Assembly: GCA_024803745.1 (NCBI GenBank) | Contig: JANJXV010000161.1 | Location: 880,001-944,000 of the forward strand | Origin: Megascapheus bottae | Taxonomy: Eukaryota > Chordata > Mammalia > Rodentia > Geomyidae | Reading direction: 5' to 3' | Length of the DNA stretch: 64,000 nucleotides | Part shown: positions 1-10,631 of the stretch, piece by piece | How positions within the stretch are numbered: position 1 is the stretch's first letter | Layout: each line of letters starts with the position of its first letter | Position numbers and translations under genes: made by a program | The notes under the pieces: generated by a model | Seen by the model: only the letters and a program-made list of their open reading frames with translations | Told to the model about the DNA's origin: nothing | Databases searched by the model: none

Positions 1-502
1 TGTCACACATGGGGTTCAGAGCAAAAGGTATATCCATAGGACTCTAAACCTGTTTGGTAATTTCTACAGAAGGCCCATGCTTTCTGGAGTGCAGTGATGA
101 TTCTCAGTCTCCATCAGTCACCAGCTCCATTGGTGGGTTTTTCATCCCGAGTTCAGGATAAGCTCTTACACGATGACCCAAACCTAAGAATAGAAATAGG
201 TACAGAGTGGACAGAGTGGACTCTGCAAGTTGAAGTGTCACTCAACTTCCATGAGGATCTAATGGATGAACCTGTAGAACTGGAGTTTGGACTGAACACT
301 GAGGAGGTGTAGTGTCTTTCTAATGAGTGCTTATTCCAGAGTCCTTTCAGAGGACAGATATTACCTGGCTGACACCACCCATAAAGGGCATTTTGCCAAG
401 CTCTGTAGAAGTAAGGGCCAACCAATATCTAGACCACATGGGCTTCCTACTCACAGGTTCTGAGGCACCCACACCAGGACTTCTACTTTTTCTTGGTCTT
501 AC

Positions 503-676
503 TGGTCACATATTCCTCCAGCTGGTCAAAAAGTTTGTGTTTAGAAGAGCAGGTCCAAAGCCGACATGTGGAGCCTCATAGAGAGCTTGAGTTGTGTCAG
601 GGTGTGGCAGTTCTTGAACTCGTAGAAATCACTCGGGTAGAAGTCCATTCACATCGTATAGATGGAACACATGATG
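503..676 (-). pseudogene. RalGDS-like pseudogene, REM-domain 3' exon remnant
   Basis: On the minus strand an AG acceptor (677-678) and a GTAAGA donor (ends at 502) bound 174 bp. The translation resembles the second half of the Ras-GEF N-terminal (REM) domain of RalGDS proteins: a DFY start, then LTQL, then a leucine-methionine spacing ending in LDLLF, then KLFDQLEEY. Reading through needs at least one frameshift (near 545) and there is an in-frame TGA near the 5' end, so it is not functional. It lies downstream, in gene order, of the better matching exon at 1627-1820. The family call rests on residue spacing recalled from RalGDS and is weaker than for that exon. Confidence 0.4.
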
Positions 677-980
677 CTGTGGGCACATTCGGTACAAGGA
701 AAGTGAGAGCCTTCTCTCTCCATCCTGAGCCTTTTACCAAAGCCCCTTTCTTGCAGGATTCTAATGCTGTGACTGTCCCGCAGAGATGTGCACTTATGTG
801 CTGGGAGGGGGGTAAGAGACACTCGAGAACAGGATGACTTTTACACCCCACTTCCAGAAGCTTCTGAGAGAGGCCTCTATGCATCTGTCCAAAGTAAACG
901 CACCTTAAATTAACTAAGTAAATGCTCTAAATAAATCAATAAGTGAATGCTCTAAATAAAGAACTAAATGCTCATTCCTC

Positions 981-1196
981 TAATCTTAGCCACCCAGCAG
1001 GCTGAGCTCTGAAGATCATAGTGGAAAGCCAGTCTAGTCAGTAAAAGTCTAAAGGCACTTGTCTTCAATTAGGCAGCAAAAAGCCAGAACTTGACCTATG
1101 ACTCAAATGGTACAGTGCTAATTTTGAACAGCAAATGGATGGCATTTAGACCTGGGTTCAGGTTCAAGTGGCAGCACTGGACCACACACCAAAATG
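981..1196 (+). mobile_element. Diverged composite B1-like/ID SINE
   Basis: A 7SL-like head (gccacccagcaggctgagctctgaagatc) runs into an ID-like part (agccagaacttgacctatgactcaaatggtacagtgct) with a degraded tail. The same insertion is present at 57527-57742, so it predates the block duplication. Confidence 0.65.
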
Positions 1197-1626
1197 TAAA
1201 TGCTTTCAGGTTCTAACAGGCAAAGCTATCACAATCCCTCCCTGATGGCTCAAAAGTGATTCAGCCCCCAGCTTTTCCTCTGACTCCAGTATTTCACAGG
1301 CCTCCGCCATTAGTACTGACACCTCATTTCTTACTGGGAAATGGGATTTCCTAGGATGTCACCTAGGTGAGGGCTGCAGTTGGGAGCCACTTACTCATGC
1401 CTGAAATCCAACTTCTCAGTAAGCACACTGTTGAGACTCCAGTAGCTTGTGAGGGAAATGAAATGGCATGGTGTCCCAGTCATAATGAAGTAGTTTGTGC
1501 ACTTGTATCATGCTTAGCTCCCCTGTGAACACCCCAGTGAACCAAACAGGCTCAGAGAGGAGCCAAGTATTCCAAGGCTTGGCCAGGAGTGGTGAGCAAA
1601 CATGGGTTTGGAGGGGGAACACTCAC

Positions 1627-1820
1627 TTTTTCAAGAGAATTTCCAGCAACTACTACATTGTCCTCCACTATTTGAAATTGTGCAGGAAGTTTCCCACATA
1701 AAAGAGATCACCTTTCTGGTAGGCAGGGATCAGCTTTGTCAGCAGCATCTCCAACAGGCCTTCCTCCAGGATCCATAGGTTACAAGGCTCATTCAGAGTC
1801 TGAGCTGACTTACCATCACA
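1627..1820 (-). pseudogene. RalGDS-like pseudogene, REM-domain 5' exon
   Basis: The minus strand reads a 194-bp exon between a polypyrimidine-AG acceptor (1821-1822) and a GTGAGT donor (1621-1626). The translated stretch has the order of the RalGDS-family Ras-GEF N-terminal domain: a cysteine, then GLLEMLLTKLIPAYQ, then GDLFYVGNFL, then a segment ending LLEILLKK at the donor. It aligns without gaps with the family, where this exon also ends shortly after a TTTQQVLDLL-like segment. Three in-frame stops (all TAG) break it, two of them at the positions of the family's paired glutamines, as expected from CAG to TAG changes. RalGDS proteins activate Ral GTPases. This copy cannot, because it is interrupted before the catalytic domain, which is not visible here. 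Confidence 0.6.
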
Positions 1821-2004
1821 CTGTATTGGCAAAACAGTGGATATTTCAAACGTAGGAATGGGACCACACTTCACACTGAGGAATTGGTATAGAGTAGATT
1901 GGAAATGACACACTCTAATCTCAGTATAGTCACTTGAAAGCACACAAGAAGGTTGTAGTTTGTGGGCAGGATGATGGGTTCAAATAGGTTTCCTCTCAAT
2001 ATAC

Positions 2005-2290
2005 CTCATCTGAGTTTCCCTGGAGTTTCCTGGATTTCTTCCTAGAGAAATGCCTGATATACTGGAATTTTGTCTTGGCCCTGATCCAGCATCTACTTCT
2101 TCAAGTGAGACATCCATATCTCTCATGCCTGAGATCCGAGCCTCCTGACCTTTGGCAACAGCACAGCAACATCTTTCTTCCTCCTGAGCCACAGGCCAAG
2201 GGAGCTGACTTGAGCTGGTTGTCACATACAGTGGCTTGGTTACCAGGGTTCCATATTCTGTTCCATTGTGAGGGAGGTAGGGTCACATTT
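2005..2290 (-). pseudogene. Possible 5' exon of the RalGDS-like pseudogene (unidentified protein segment)
   Basis: An open minus-strand frame includes the cysteine run ERCCCAVAKGQE and a serine/glycine-rich tail, and ends near a possible donor at 1999-2004. I do not recognise the protein. It sits directly upstream, in gene order, of the REM-like exon at 1627-1820. The inverted paralogs in the tandem array (for example 21681-21965) keep most of the same frame over about 60 codons without indels, which hints that the segment once coded. In the array copies one base is missing just before a better GTAAAT donor. Exon status is inference. Confidence 0.35.
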
Positions 2291-2567
2291 CAAGGCCCAA
2301 TGACCAAAGCTCCTTGCTCACAGAAGACCTCCCCAAAGACATACTGGAGGCTGAATCTCCCTTCCCACCTCACATATGGATGTAGTAAACAGCACACCTT
2401 TTTGTTCAAATCCCAAGTCATTAACTAGGCGTAAGTGCTAGCCAGGTCTCAGGCTCAAGGAGCCTTTCTTAGGTAAGATCCAAACTTAACTGTCACTATT
2501 CCCCTTAGACTTCACAAGACATTTTGCTTCACAGTGCCTTCTCAGCTTGCATTTTGCCTCTTGCACA

Positions 2568-2760
2568 TTTTTTTTGCTAGTCCTGGGACTTGACCTCAGA
2601 GCCTGACCATTGTTCTTAGGCTTTCTTTAGGCTATAGCTGTCCCACCAAGCCACAGCACCACTTCCAGAGTTTTCTATGTATATGGTACTGCAGAATCAA
2701 ACCGGACACTTTTTGCGTGGTAGCCAAGCACTCTACAAATAGATGAAAGACCCAGGCCAT
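2568..2760 (-). mobile_element. ID-like dimeric SINE (tRNA-derived)
   Basis: Reverse of the local ID dimer: T-rich start, then cctgggacttgacctcag, ccacagcaccacttcc and a diverged left monomer near 2720. A homologous insertion sits at 59114-59306 and, inverted and diverged, in each array host segment (21193-21387 and equivalents). It therefore predates the split of those paralogs. Confidence 0.75.
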
Positions 2761-2992
2761 CTTGCACATATTTTTCACTTCAATCTACTAGGACGTTGTT
2801 AGGTTTCTGTATCCTAATCTATTTTTCTTCCTGATGAATATCTGTGCTGTCATCTGTAAAAATGCAAGTGGGAAAATCACAGAAGCATTGGTGACATAAA
2901 AAAAGTCTTACAGACATAGATAAGTGTTCATTCTTTGTAGGAGAAAGGATATTTTCATATGATGATGATGACTCTTTATAAATACTTAATCG

Positions 2993-3197
2993 GGGTTTAG
3001 ACTTTGGCCCAGTGGTAGAGTGCTTGCCTAGCATCCATGAAGATCTAGGTTTGAGTCCTTAATATCACACAGATATAAAAATCCATATGGCAATGTGGCT
3101 CAAGTGGCAGAGGGCTAGACTTGGGAAAAGCCAAGAGCAGTGCTCAGGCCCTGAGTTCAAGCCCCAGAAAAAAACAAAAGAAAAGAAAAGAAAAGAA
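2993..3197 (+). mobile_element. ID-like dimeric SINE with AAAAG tail
   Basis: The left monomer (cccagtggtagagtgcttgcctagc) keeps the tRNA-like A box and the B-box region (ggtttgagtcc). The right monomer (gtggctcaagtggcagaggg) ends in ttcaagcccc and an AAAAG-rich tail. Paralogs lie at 59537-59742 and, inverted, in the array (20765-20957 and equivalents). Confidence 0.85.
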
Positions 3198-3369
3198 ATG
3201 TGCTTTTTACAAGTTATTCACTCACAGCATTTGCCTCTGAATTCTTCGCTTCTGCATCTTGTGACTTATCCCTTTCCCTCAATGTAGACAAGAAAAACAG
3301 ATTTTATTACTTGCTATCCTGTTGTCCAATCTTTGGATATTAATTCAAAATACAATATTGCCTGAGATA

Positions 3370-3394
3370 TTGTGTGTGTGCGTGTGTGTGTGTA
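3370..3394. repeat. TG dinucleotide microsatellite
   Basis: Short TG tract with one CG interruption. The matching tract in the right block (about 59914-59938) has CATG instead of CGTG, a typical CpG decay difference. Confidence 0.9.
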
Positions 3395-3599
3395 TCTGCC
3401 AATGTGTGCATGCACACATGTGTACAGGGTTTAGGGCTTACTCATAGGGCCTGTGTGATAACCCTCAGCATCTTTTCCTCAAAGGTATTGGTCTTTCACT
3501 TGTAGCTTATTATAGCTAATTGGAGTTGAGAGATTCACTCAATTTCTTGCCCTGTGCATTGGAACCCAGTGCTGGGTTCTCATATTGTTAATTGTAGCT

Positions 3600-3810
3600 A
3601 TAGAGAAGCCTGAGGTCTGGGGATCCTCATTAGAATCCAGCCCCTGAAAGAAAGTCACTGATAGAAATCTTTATCTTCAGTTAAGCACGAATAAAAAAGG
3701 CAAAAGTGGAACTGTGGCTCAGTTCCTCTTGTAGCAGCCATGAGAAAATTAGTAATTGGCAGCACCTGGTCCCTGAGAGAAATCCTTAGCACTGGTTCAA
3801 AAAAAGAAAG
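3600..3810 (+). mobile_element. Diverged composite B1-like/ID SINE
   Basis: Old copy: gaggtctggggatcc, cagttaagcacgaat, then an ID-like part gtggaactgtggctcag with cctggtccctgagag near the end. Duplicate at 60145-60356. Confidence 0.6.
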
Positions 3811-4249
3811 AAAATAATGAAAAAAATTAAAACTTGCTGAGGAATCCATAAGGATAAACGTGCCTGTGAATAATCTTGTCATTTCAGATTCCCTCAAGAG
3901 CTTATGTCTCTCTATATTTTTTTCAACTTTTTTTAAAGATATTTACATATTTTCTATCTTTCTTAAACAGAGATAGCCATCCACAAAAACACAAACACAA
4001 ACTCTCACACAGTATACCACCCACCCATAAGTGTCTGGCTATGTATATATGTATAGTCATATGTATTGATCTGTCTCTCTATACTAATATATAAATGCAT
4101 AAACATATGTATTTAGACAAACAGGAAACATACATAGATAGGTCTCAGGCATTTCCAGATTTTGTGCAAGTCTTCTAAGTGCAACTTACCATTGTATTGT
4201 TTGTCAAGATAGAGTCCCTCTAACTTTTGGCCAGCTTCTTGTCCTTTGA

Positions 4250-4436
4250 TACTTTTTTCTGCCAGTCCTAGGCCTGGATGCTGTCACTGAGCTTGAGCTT
4301 CTTGCATTCAGTAGTTTATTGCAGAGAAGAGTCTCATGGAGTTTCTGTCCTGGGCTGGCTTTGAATTGTGATCCTCAGATCTCAAACTCCTGAGTAGCTA
4401 GGATGACAGTCTTGAGCTACCAGTACCTGGTTCCTT
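4250..4436 (-). mobile_element. Composite B1-like/ID SINE
   Basis: Reverse copy with tgccagtcctagg, gagaagagtctcatgg, gatcctcagatctcaaactcctgagtagctagg and gagctaccagtacctgg. The right-block copy (60795-60998) keeps 14 extra bases near 60815 that are missing here. Confidence 0.8.
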
Positions 4437-6195
4437 TGCCTCTTTTACCCTTTTTTTGGCCCCACCACAGGCATGGTGTCTACCTTCCTATGTTCTCTCC
4501 ACCTTCCCCCAGACAGGGGTCTGACAGATGCTTTCCACCCACTTATTCATGTTCTCCTCTGTACTGGCTGACAGCTAAGACATGCACACACTTGTCTGGA
4601 TGCCAAACACAAAGCCATGTGATTGTTTCTCAGTCTGGAACATCCTATCAGATTTATAGCACCACAGAGGGTCAGGTTGATGCTCCTCCAGGGCTTCTTA
4701 AATTGTTCTCATATTAATCCACAACACGTTTGTCATCACTTGTCCAGCTAATTCATGGACTAAAGCAGCATTCCCTACAAACTTAGATCCCAATACCATG
4801 AGGACACTCAAGGGTGCATTAGGAGTGTGACCTGCAGGTGGATGTGAGCCTGTCTAAGTTGGAGGGGATTTCTCCACCACAGGAAATGGAATACAAATTT
4901 AGAATCTGCTTTCATGAGGTGACAATCTCTGGCAGATGTTCTTATCAAATGTGGCACTGCCTACTTTCAGCTTACAACATGGGTTGATGACCCAGCATAA
5001 CAGAGAATGTATTCACCCCGGCCCAACACATAGGCTGGGACCCTGAACTTTCAGGTAGAATTTGGCTTTGAAGTTCATGAGATCTTAGTCTATAAATGAT
5101 GAGCCCCCTCCCGTGAGGCATAGCAAACTGAGCCAAAGTGCAACCCAGTTAAGCACCAGATCAAGCTTCCCTTCTATAGTAGGGTATGGTTTGAAAACTG
5201 TGCATAGCTTCTGTTTGAAGCCAGTCCAGAAAGGAAAGTCCATGAAACTCTCATTTCCAGTTAACTGCCAAGAAAAAGCCAAAGATAGAGATGAAACTCA
5301 AGAGAGCTAGAGAGCCATCTGAAAAGGATGGTTACACCCTGCAACATCCTCATTATCTGATCTTGAAAACATCTCAGCGTGCATCCCAGCATGCAGCCAG
5401 CATCTGGGATTGACAGTGACCCCTGCGCCCATTGGCAATCTGCACTGTCTCTGAAATCTGTAATGTGAACCTCATTCTGTTGGGTTTGTGAAGTGGTGGC
5501 AACCCTGCAGAAGGACCCAACTGTGCCCTAACTCCTACTGTCCCCTGGGGCCCCTAGCATTCCCCCATCTGCACCCCTCCTGTGGCTTCTGATCCTATGG
5601 AGCCCTCCTGCCCTGTCCCCACTCTCCTGGGGCAACTTCTCCACAGAGAGTACATGACATGCCCACTCTCCAGGCACGGGGAGATCCTGCCAAAGTAGCA
5701 AATCAGTGATAAGGACATAAAGTGATGAATAGAATTTTAGATCCTGATGGTAGACAGTCTGCAAAATCCAAGGTAGAATGGAATTGGAGGGGACCAGGGA
5801 GCAGGATGTGGGCATGGAGATTCCCTCCCAGGGGGTAGGGGAAGTCACAGGCTGGGGGATGCACAGGATGATCCATGGGCCCTGTGCAGCTACTGGGTCA
5901 CCCCCTTCTTCATCTCAGCCTTTGGCTTTGAGCTCTGTGATCGTCAAGATGTGCACACTCTGTACTCTGGCTGGCAGAAGAAAGGACCCTGGGAAGACAA
6001 TTGTAGACCCTTTGTGAGTGTAGGAAGGGGTAGGCTGGACACCCAGTCCAAGAGGAGCTAAAACTGGAGTCGAGGGGTGTGCAAGGAGTGGGTGTGAGGG
6101 TTGTGGGCAGTCACAGTCACGGCAGAGGTGGCTCTGTCTGTGGGGTGAGTGCCTCCCTGCAGGCACAGCACTGGACATATCAGAGATCCACATGA
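4437..6195. other. No gene or strong repeat recognised (within the left duplication)
   Basis: This is GC-moderate non-repetitive DNA. Several short frames are open on both strands here and in the right copy (60999-62777), but they differ by stops and frameshifts between copies and match no family I know. One plus-strand frame near 5890-6057 (right copy 62359-62643) contains GWQKKGPWEDNC and is only partly kept. It could be upstream gene sequence of the RalGDS-like remnant, but nothing shows this. Confidence 0.5.
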
Positions 6196-6325
6196 AAAGG
6201 AAAAGCTGGAAATGGCACTATGGTTCAAATGGTAGAGCATCAACCTTGAGCAAAAGAGCTCAGGGACAGTACCCAGGACCTGAGTTCAAGCCTCATGACT
6301 GTAAAAGAAAAAGAACCAGGACTAT
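6196..6325 (+). mobile_element. ID-like monomer SINE
   Basis: The sequence gctggaaatggcactatggttcaaatggtagagc is followed by ccttgagcaaaagagctcaggga and ctgagttcaagcctc, then an A-rich tail. The copy at 62778-62907 is the same insertion. Confidence 0.85.
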
Positions 6326-7552
6326 GAGAGGGAACCTGGTACTCTCTTGGTCTAATCAGACACAAGAAGAGGCCAGGATAGGCTGTGGAAAAACACAGAG
6401 AACATCTTCCCCCAGCTCATCCTGTCCTGCATGCAGGGACAGCCATGTAACTAGGGCTACGGTGAGATCATCTTCACCCCTGTGCTGCCATCTGAATTGT
6501 AGGCCTCTGTCCTGCATGGGGTGTCCTGATGGCTGAGCAGGTGCCCTAACCCTAGATGGAGAGCAGCCACTGACTGTGGTAGCTAAGGAGAGATTTGTTC
6601 CATAGCTATCAGGCCACCCAGCATGGGAGCCATAACCACCCCTCACCCAGGTAGAGGCCAATGGTTTTCCAGGTGCTACTAACATTGCCCCACCCCTAGC
6701 TCTGGGTACACGTGACATTCCCTCCACAAGGAGCAGGACTAAGTGAAGGATCAGGAAGCTGCCTATGGGCTTCAGATGATGGCCAGGCTGGCACTACAGA
6801 TGGCCTCAATCTGTCACCACCTTCCCCTGCCTCCATCCTTCCTCCATCATGCCTCTCTACCTCCCACCCATTAACCTTGGAAACCAATGAACTGGGCTCT
6901 CATCATTCCTCTCATCTCTTCACCCACCTTGCCATGCGTCCATCCCTCTGTCACTTCCACCCCACACACATCTCACCACCAGCCACCCTCTAGCTTATGA
7001 GGATCCCAGAGGAAGCTCTTGGTGAAGGGCTTGTGACCACAAAACAGTTACTATCACCCGCTCTGGCCTGATCCACCACAGAATAAGAACAGCCAAGCAG
7101 GCACACACTGCAGCAGAGTTGCTCTGCTGCCACTTTGATTTCTTCATGGCCAGGACCTGTCTCTCCTCAGCCTCTCATCTCAGTAACCAGAACATTGTGC
7201 TTTCACAGAGCCATGGCTTCCAGTCTCCATGGACACAATGACATCAAGGTGATGCCAACTTCCCCATCTCTATATACTTCTAACTATGGGATGGGAGCTG
7301 AGGTTCTCTTCTGTCACTCCATCCGCTAAGAGGCTCATGCAGATTTCTATCCTTTGCTCATCATGGTGACTCTTTGGTTAACAAGTCACTGCTGGGCTTC
7401 CAGTTCACCACATATAGAACCCATACTCCAACCCTTTTCTTAGAAGGACTGATGACTTTTAAATATTCTCTAGTTTTAAATTTCTACTTCCTTCTCTTTT
7501 TCTTTTATATATTTCCCTTCCTCACATACTTCTCTTTTTTTACCTTCCTTCT
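6326..7552. other. No gene recognised; C-rich non-coding stretch
   Basis: I see no splice-bounded exon, RNA gene or repeat family here. The C/T-rich zone near 6820-6990 gives fortuitous long frames on both strands. The duplication match ends, because the window ends, at 7417. Confidence 0.45.
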
Positions 7553-7840
7553 TTCATTCCTGGCCTTGAACTCAAGACCTGGAGCTTTTTCTTAGCTTTT
7601 CTTTGCTCAAGGTAGCACTCTAGCTCTTGAGCCACAGCTCTACTTCAATCTTTGTTCTTGCTCTAAACTGGGAGTATGAGTCTCATGCATTTTTCCCTTT
7701 GCTGGGTTGGTTTTAATCCACAATACTAAAATCAGGATCCTGAATATGCCTCGGATTACAGGTATTATCTAATCAAAACAAATTCCTGATTTCTTTTTTA
7801 GACATAACTAGTTCTTTCAGGTGAGCCACCAGCCACTCAT
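7553..7840 (-). mobile_element. Diverged composite B1-like/ID SINE
   Basis: It begins with ccttgaactcaagacctgg, then gctcaaggtagcactctag and ttgagccacagctctac, and ends with ggattacagg and, after a short insertion, gtgagccaccagcc near 7830. Confidence 0.7.
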
Positions 7841-8711
7841 GCAAGAGCATCGCAAGATCCCAGCATTCATCTTGTCTCCAGTCTTATTCCATCCATCTCA
7901 CAATGGTCATCTAAAGCACCCTGCTGCATACCTGAAGTCGCAAGGAACGTTCTCAACGCCATGAGAAGCCCCCTTAAGCTCTGCCTCAGACATGCCCAGC
8001 CCCCATCCCACTTCCACATGAGCATTTGTTTAGGAGAAATTTCCTGAGTACATCATCATCTTTTCCTCACCATTCAAATTTCATCTTTGGAGTCATTTCT
8101 CCCAGACAAAGAGGAACATGATCCATGGTTTGATAGCAGCTCCAGTTTCATAGTCCCAGCCACCAACACCCCCCCATTACCCTGCCAGACACCTGTATTC
8201 AAGGACAATGTTTTCACTACCCCTGACTCTTATCAAATGTTTTAACTTATACAGCGCATTAAAATAATTTTACTAAATGGAATAAACACATGGCATCAAG
8301 CTTCAGAATCTTTGCACCTGAACTTTTAGTGAATAACAGACACACCAGCATTTCTGTAGCCAACAGAAATCTTAGCTTTGAGTTTTCAGCATTCCTGGTA
8401 TCCAAGTTTGGATGTGCTAACACTGCCCTTAATGGGGCACTTCAATCACACAATCCCACAACAATCAATGTCATTTGACATTCACTGGTAGGTGGTGCTA
8501 GGAAAAAGACTGATGTGCCAACTCCATGCTGGCTTGACCTATGCCATCTTCAAACCTGGAGCAAGTGGGGCTCCTCTCTCCATGACAGCTTTTGTCTACT
8601 ACCCCAGGAGGACCTTTACCTTGAGACAAAATTATGAAGACTATCTCTACCAGCAAAGATTCCAGTGAGATGTGCCTTCATGGATAAAGCTAAAATCTCA
8701 CTAAAGTGAGG
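7841..8711. other. No gene or repeat recognised
   Basis: Apparently single-copy DNA without a long frame or a recognisable element. The short frame at 8290-8478 has no family features. Confidence 0.45.
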
Positions 8712-8935
8712 TTGTTGGCAGTGCTGGAGCCTGAACTCAGGGCCTGGGCACTAAGCATTTGTACTCAAGACCAGCCCTTTACCACTTGAGCCCAAATTCC
8801 ATTCCCAGCTGTTTTTATTTTTGGTAGTAAGAATCTATCAGACTTTCCTGTTCTAGGTGACTTGGAACTTCCATACTCAGATCTCAGCCTCCTGACCAGC
8901 CTGGATTAAAAGTGTGGATCAGCCATGCGCCACAC
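8712..8935 (-). mobile_element. Composite B1-like/ID SINE
   Basis: It reads cctgaactcagggcctgggcac, then accacttgagcccaaattcc, then actcagatctcagcctcctgacc and a decayed 7SL-like end. Confidence 0.75.
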
Positions 8936-9314
8936 CTGAGGACTTCTGCCAGCACATTTTTTCCCAAAAATTGGAAGAGGAAGATGAGGGAGGGTTGGGC
9001 TCATCCTGCCCTGCATATGAAGGAGAGCATCCGCGAGTGAACTTCATTCCCTGTTGTAGGCTGCTGGAGGAAAAGGAAGCAAATAGGCACAGGCTGGCAG
9101 CAGATGCCACAGAACAACTTGTGACCAAGACTCCCAGAGCAGACCTCAGAATCGATGACAGAGTTGGATCTACCCAGTAACAGAGGCAGTGGTGACACCT
9201 GAAACTGTGCGTTTGAGCCTTTGCTGCTAGTAAACAGGGCCACCTATGTCTCAATGAGAAAGGTGAGATTTTGGTGGAGAAGGTGAGATTAAACTTTATG
9301 TATCATGCCAGAAG
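8936..9314. other. Short open frames, no gene recognised
   Basis: An 88-codon plus-strand frame (8914-9180) and a 111-codon minus frame overlap here. The plus frame starts inside the SINE and contains FSQKLEEEDEGG. I recognise no domain and see no convincing splice sites. Chance or a decayed exon are both possible. Confidence 0.3.
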
Positions 9315-10205
9315 ACAGACTATAAGGGGTCTTTTATTATTCCAAGTGAAATTTTGGATTTCCTCTTCTGTTTCTTTAAAGAATGACATTGGGATATTGA
9401 TGAATATTGCACTGAATTTGTAGATAGTCCTTATCAAGATTGCCATTTTTACAATATTACTTCTTCCAAACCAGGAGCATAGGTTTTTGCATTTCCTCAG
9501 TTCTGCGTTAATTTCCTTCTCCAGGGTTTATAGTTCCATCAAAAAGGTGCTTTACATTCTAAGTTAATTCCTAGGTATTTTATTTTCTTTGATAGCAAAA
9601 TGAGTTGCTATCCTGATTCTTGCCTCATTCCTCTCATTTGTTGGCATATAGGAAGGCAGTTGACATTGAGGGTTAATTTTATACCCTGCTACCTTACCAA
9701 AGTTTTATATCAGCTCAAGCAGCTTCGGAGTAGAGTCTATAGGGTTCTTTAAATACAGAATCATGTCATCTGTAAGGAGAGAAAGTTTCAGTTCTTCTTT
9801 CCCTTTTCCTCCTCACTCCAGTTAGAATGGACAAGATCCAGAAATCTAATAACGTATGCTGGAGTGGATGTGGCCAGGAGGGATCACTACTACACTGCTG
9901 GTGGGATTGCAAACTCGTTCAACCACTATGGAAAGCACTATGGCAGTATCCCAAAAAGACTAAACATAGAGCTCCCCTGTGATCCAGCAATTTCACTACT
10001 TGCCAATCGTCCAGATAGGACACACTAAATTCACTAGAACAATAACATTTATCACAGCACTATTTACTATAACAAAGGTATGGAACCAACCCAGATGCCC
10101 ATCAGTTGATGAGTAGATCAAATATGGTATTTTTACACAATGGAATTCTGTGCTTCTGTCAGAAAGAATGACATAGACGAATTTGTAAGGAAATAGAAAG
10201 ACTGT
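9315..10205 (+). mobile_element. L1 fragment with inverted 5' part (twin-priming structure)
   Basis: From about 9315 to 9812 the sequence matches the minus-strand reading of L1 ORF2 seen at 23710-24205 in the array. From about 9816 it switches to the plus-strand reading and matches the reverse of 22540-22920, encoding the C-terminal motif [18 protein letters not shown]. About 790 bp of L1 that would lie between the two parts is missing. Inversion plus a deletion at the junction is the known outcome of twin priming during L1 insertion. The 3' UTR and poly-A are absent, and a CT tract and a SINE follow at once, so the 3' end was lost later or the two parts are separate insertions. Confidence 0.75.
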
Positions 10206-10219
10206 AAAGTTTAGAAATT

Positions 10220-10311
10220 AGTTTCTGTCTCCTTCTCTCTCTCCTTCTCTATCTCTGTACAATTTAGAAGTTCCTGTTTCTCTCTCTTTTCTCTCTTTCT
10301 CTCTCTCTTTC

Positions 10312-10342
<31 letters not shown>

Positions 10343-10363
10343 TTCTCTCTCTGTCTCTCTGTC

Positions 10364-10447
<84 letters not shown>

Positions 10448-10456
10448 TCTCTCTCT
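10220..10456. repeat. CT-rich (polypyrimidine) microsatellite
   Basis: About 240 bp of CT repeats with TTTCT and GTCT interruptions, the cleanest part at 10370-10456. It abuts the poly-T end of the minus-strand SINE that follows, so it may have grown from that SINE's purine tail. Confidence 0.95.
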
Positions 10457-10630
10457 CAAGTCCTTAGGCTTGAACTCAGGGCCTGAGCTACTTTTGCTCA
10501 AGGTTAGCACTCTACCATTTGAACCACAGTGCTGCTTCTGGCTTGCTCTTTTCACGTAGTATTGAGGAATCTAACCCAGGCCTTCATCCTTGATAGGTTA
10601 GCACTCTACCACTAAGCCACACAGTCAGCT
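10457..10630 (-). mobile_element. ID-like dimeric SINE
   Basis: It reads ttgaactcagggcctgag, then caaggttagcactctacc and accacagtgctgcttctgg, then the left monomer with ggttagcactctaccactaagcc. Its tail merges with the CT tract. Confidence 0.9.
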
Positions 10631-10631
10631 T

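Larger units (their letters stand above)
1..7417. repeat. Left copy of a direct segmental duplication
   Basis: This block matches 56547-64000 almost base for base in the same orientation, with scattered substitutions and a few small indels. One indel of about 14 bp lies near 4265 (right copy near 60815) and one of about 23 bp lies near 5617 (right copy near 62178). The match starts at the first base of the window, so the block extends to the left, and position 7417 pairs with the last base of the window. It contains RalGDS-like exon remnants on the minus strand, several SINEs and otherwise non-coding DNA. The similarity includes introns and SINEs at the same places, so this is a genomic duplication, not retrocopies. 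Confidence 0.95.

Noticed and set aside
94..312. 72-codon plus-strand frame, also at 56640-56858
   Set aside because: It is conserved only because the whole block is duplicated. It has no family features and lies antisense to the RalGDS-like remnant.
2075..2428. 117-codon plus-strand frame, also at 58621-58974
   Set aside because: It is the antisense shadow of the better-supported minus-strand segment at 2005-2290.
2993..3070. A functional tRNA gene
   Set aside because: The tRNA-like A and B boxes belong to the left monomer of an ID-type SINE. It lacks a full cloverleaf and is followed by a second monomer and an A-rich tail.
8914..9180. Possible small gene (88 codons, plus strand)
   Set aside because: It starts inside a SINE, has no recognisable domain, splice signals or promoter, and has an equally long frame on the other strand.
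10211..10555. 114-codon Arg/Glu-rich frame
   Set aside because: It is the translation of the CT/GA microsatellite and the adjacent SINE, not a gene.
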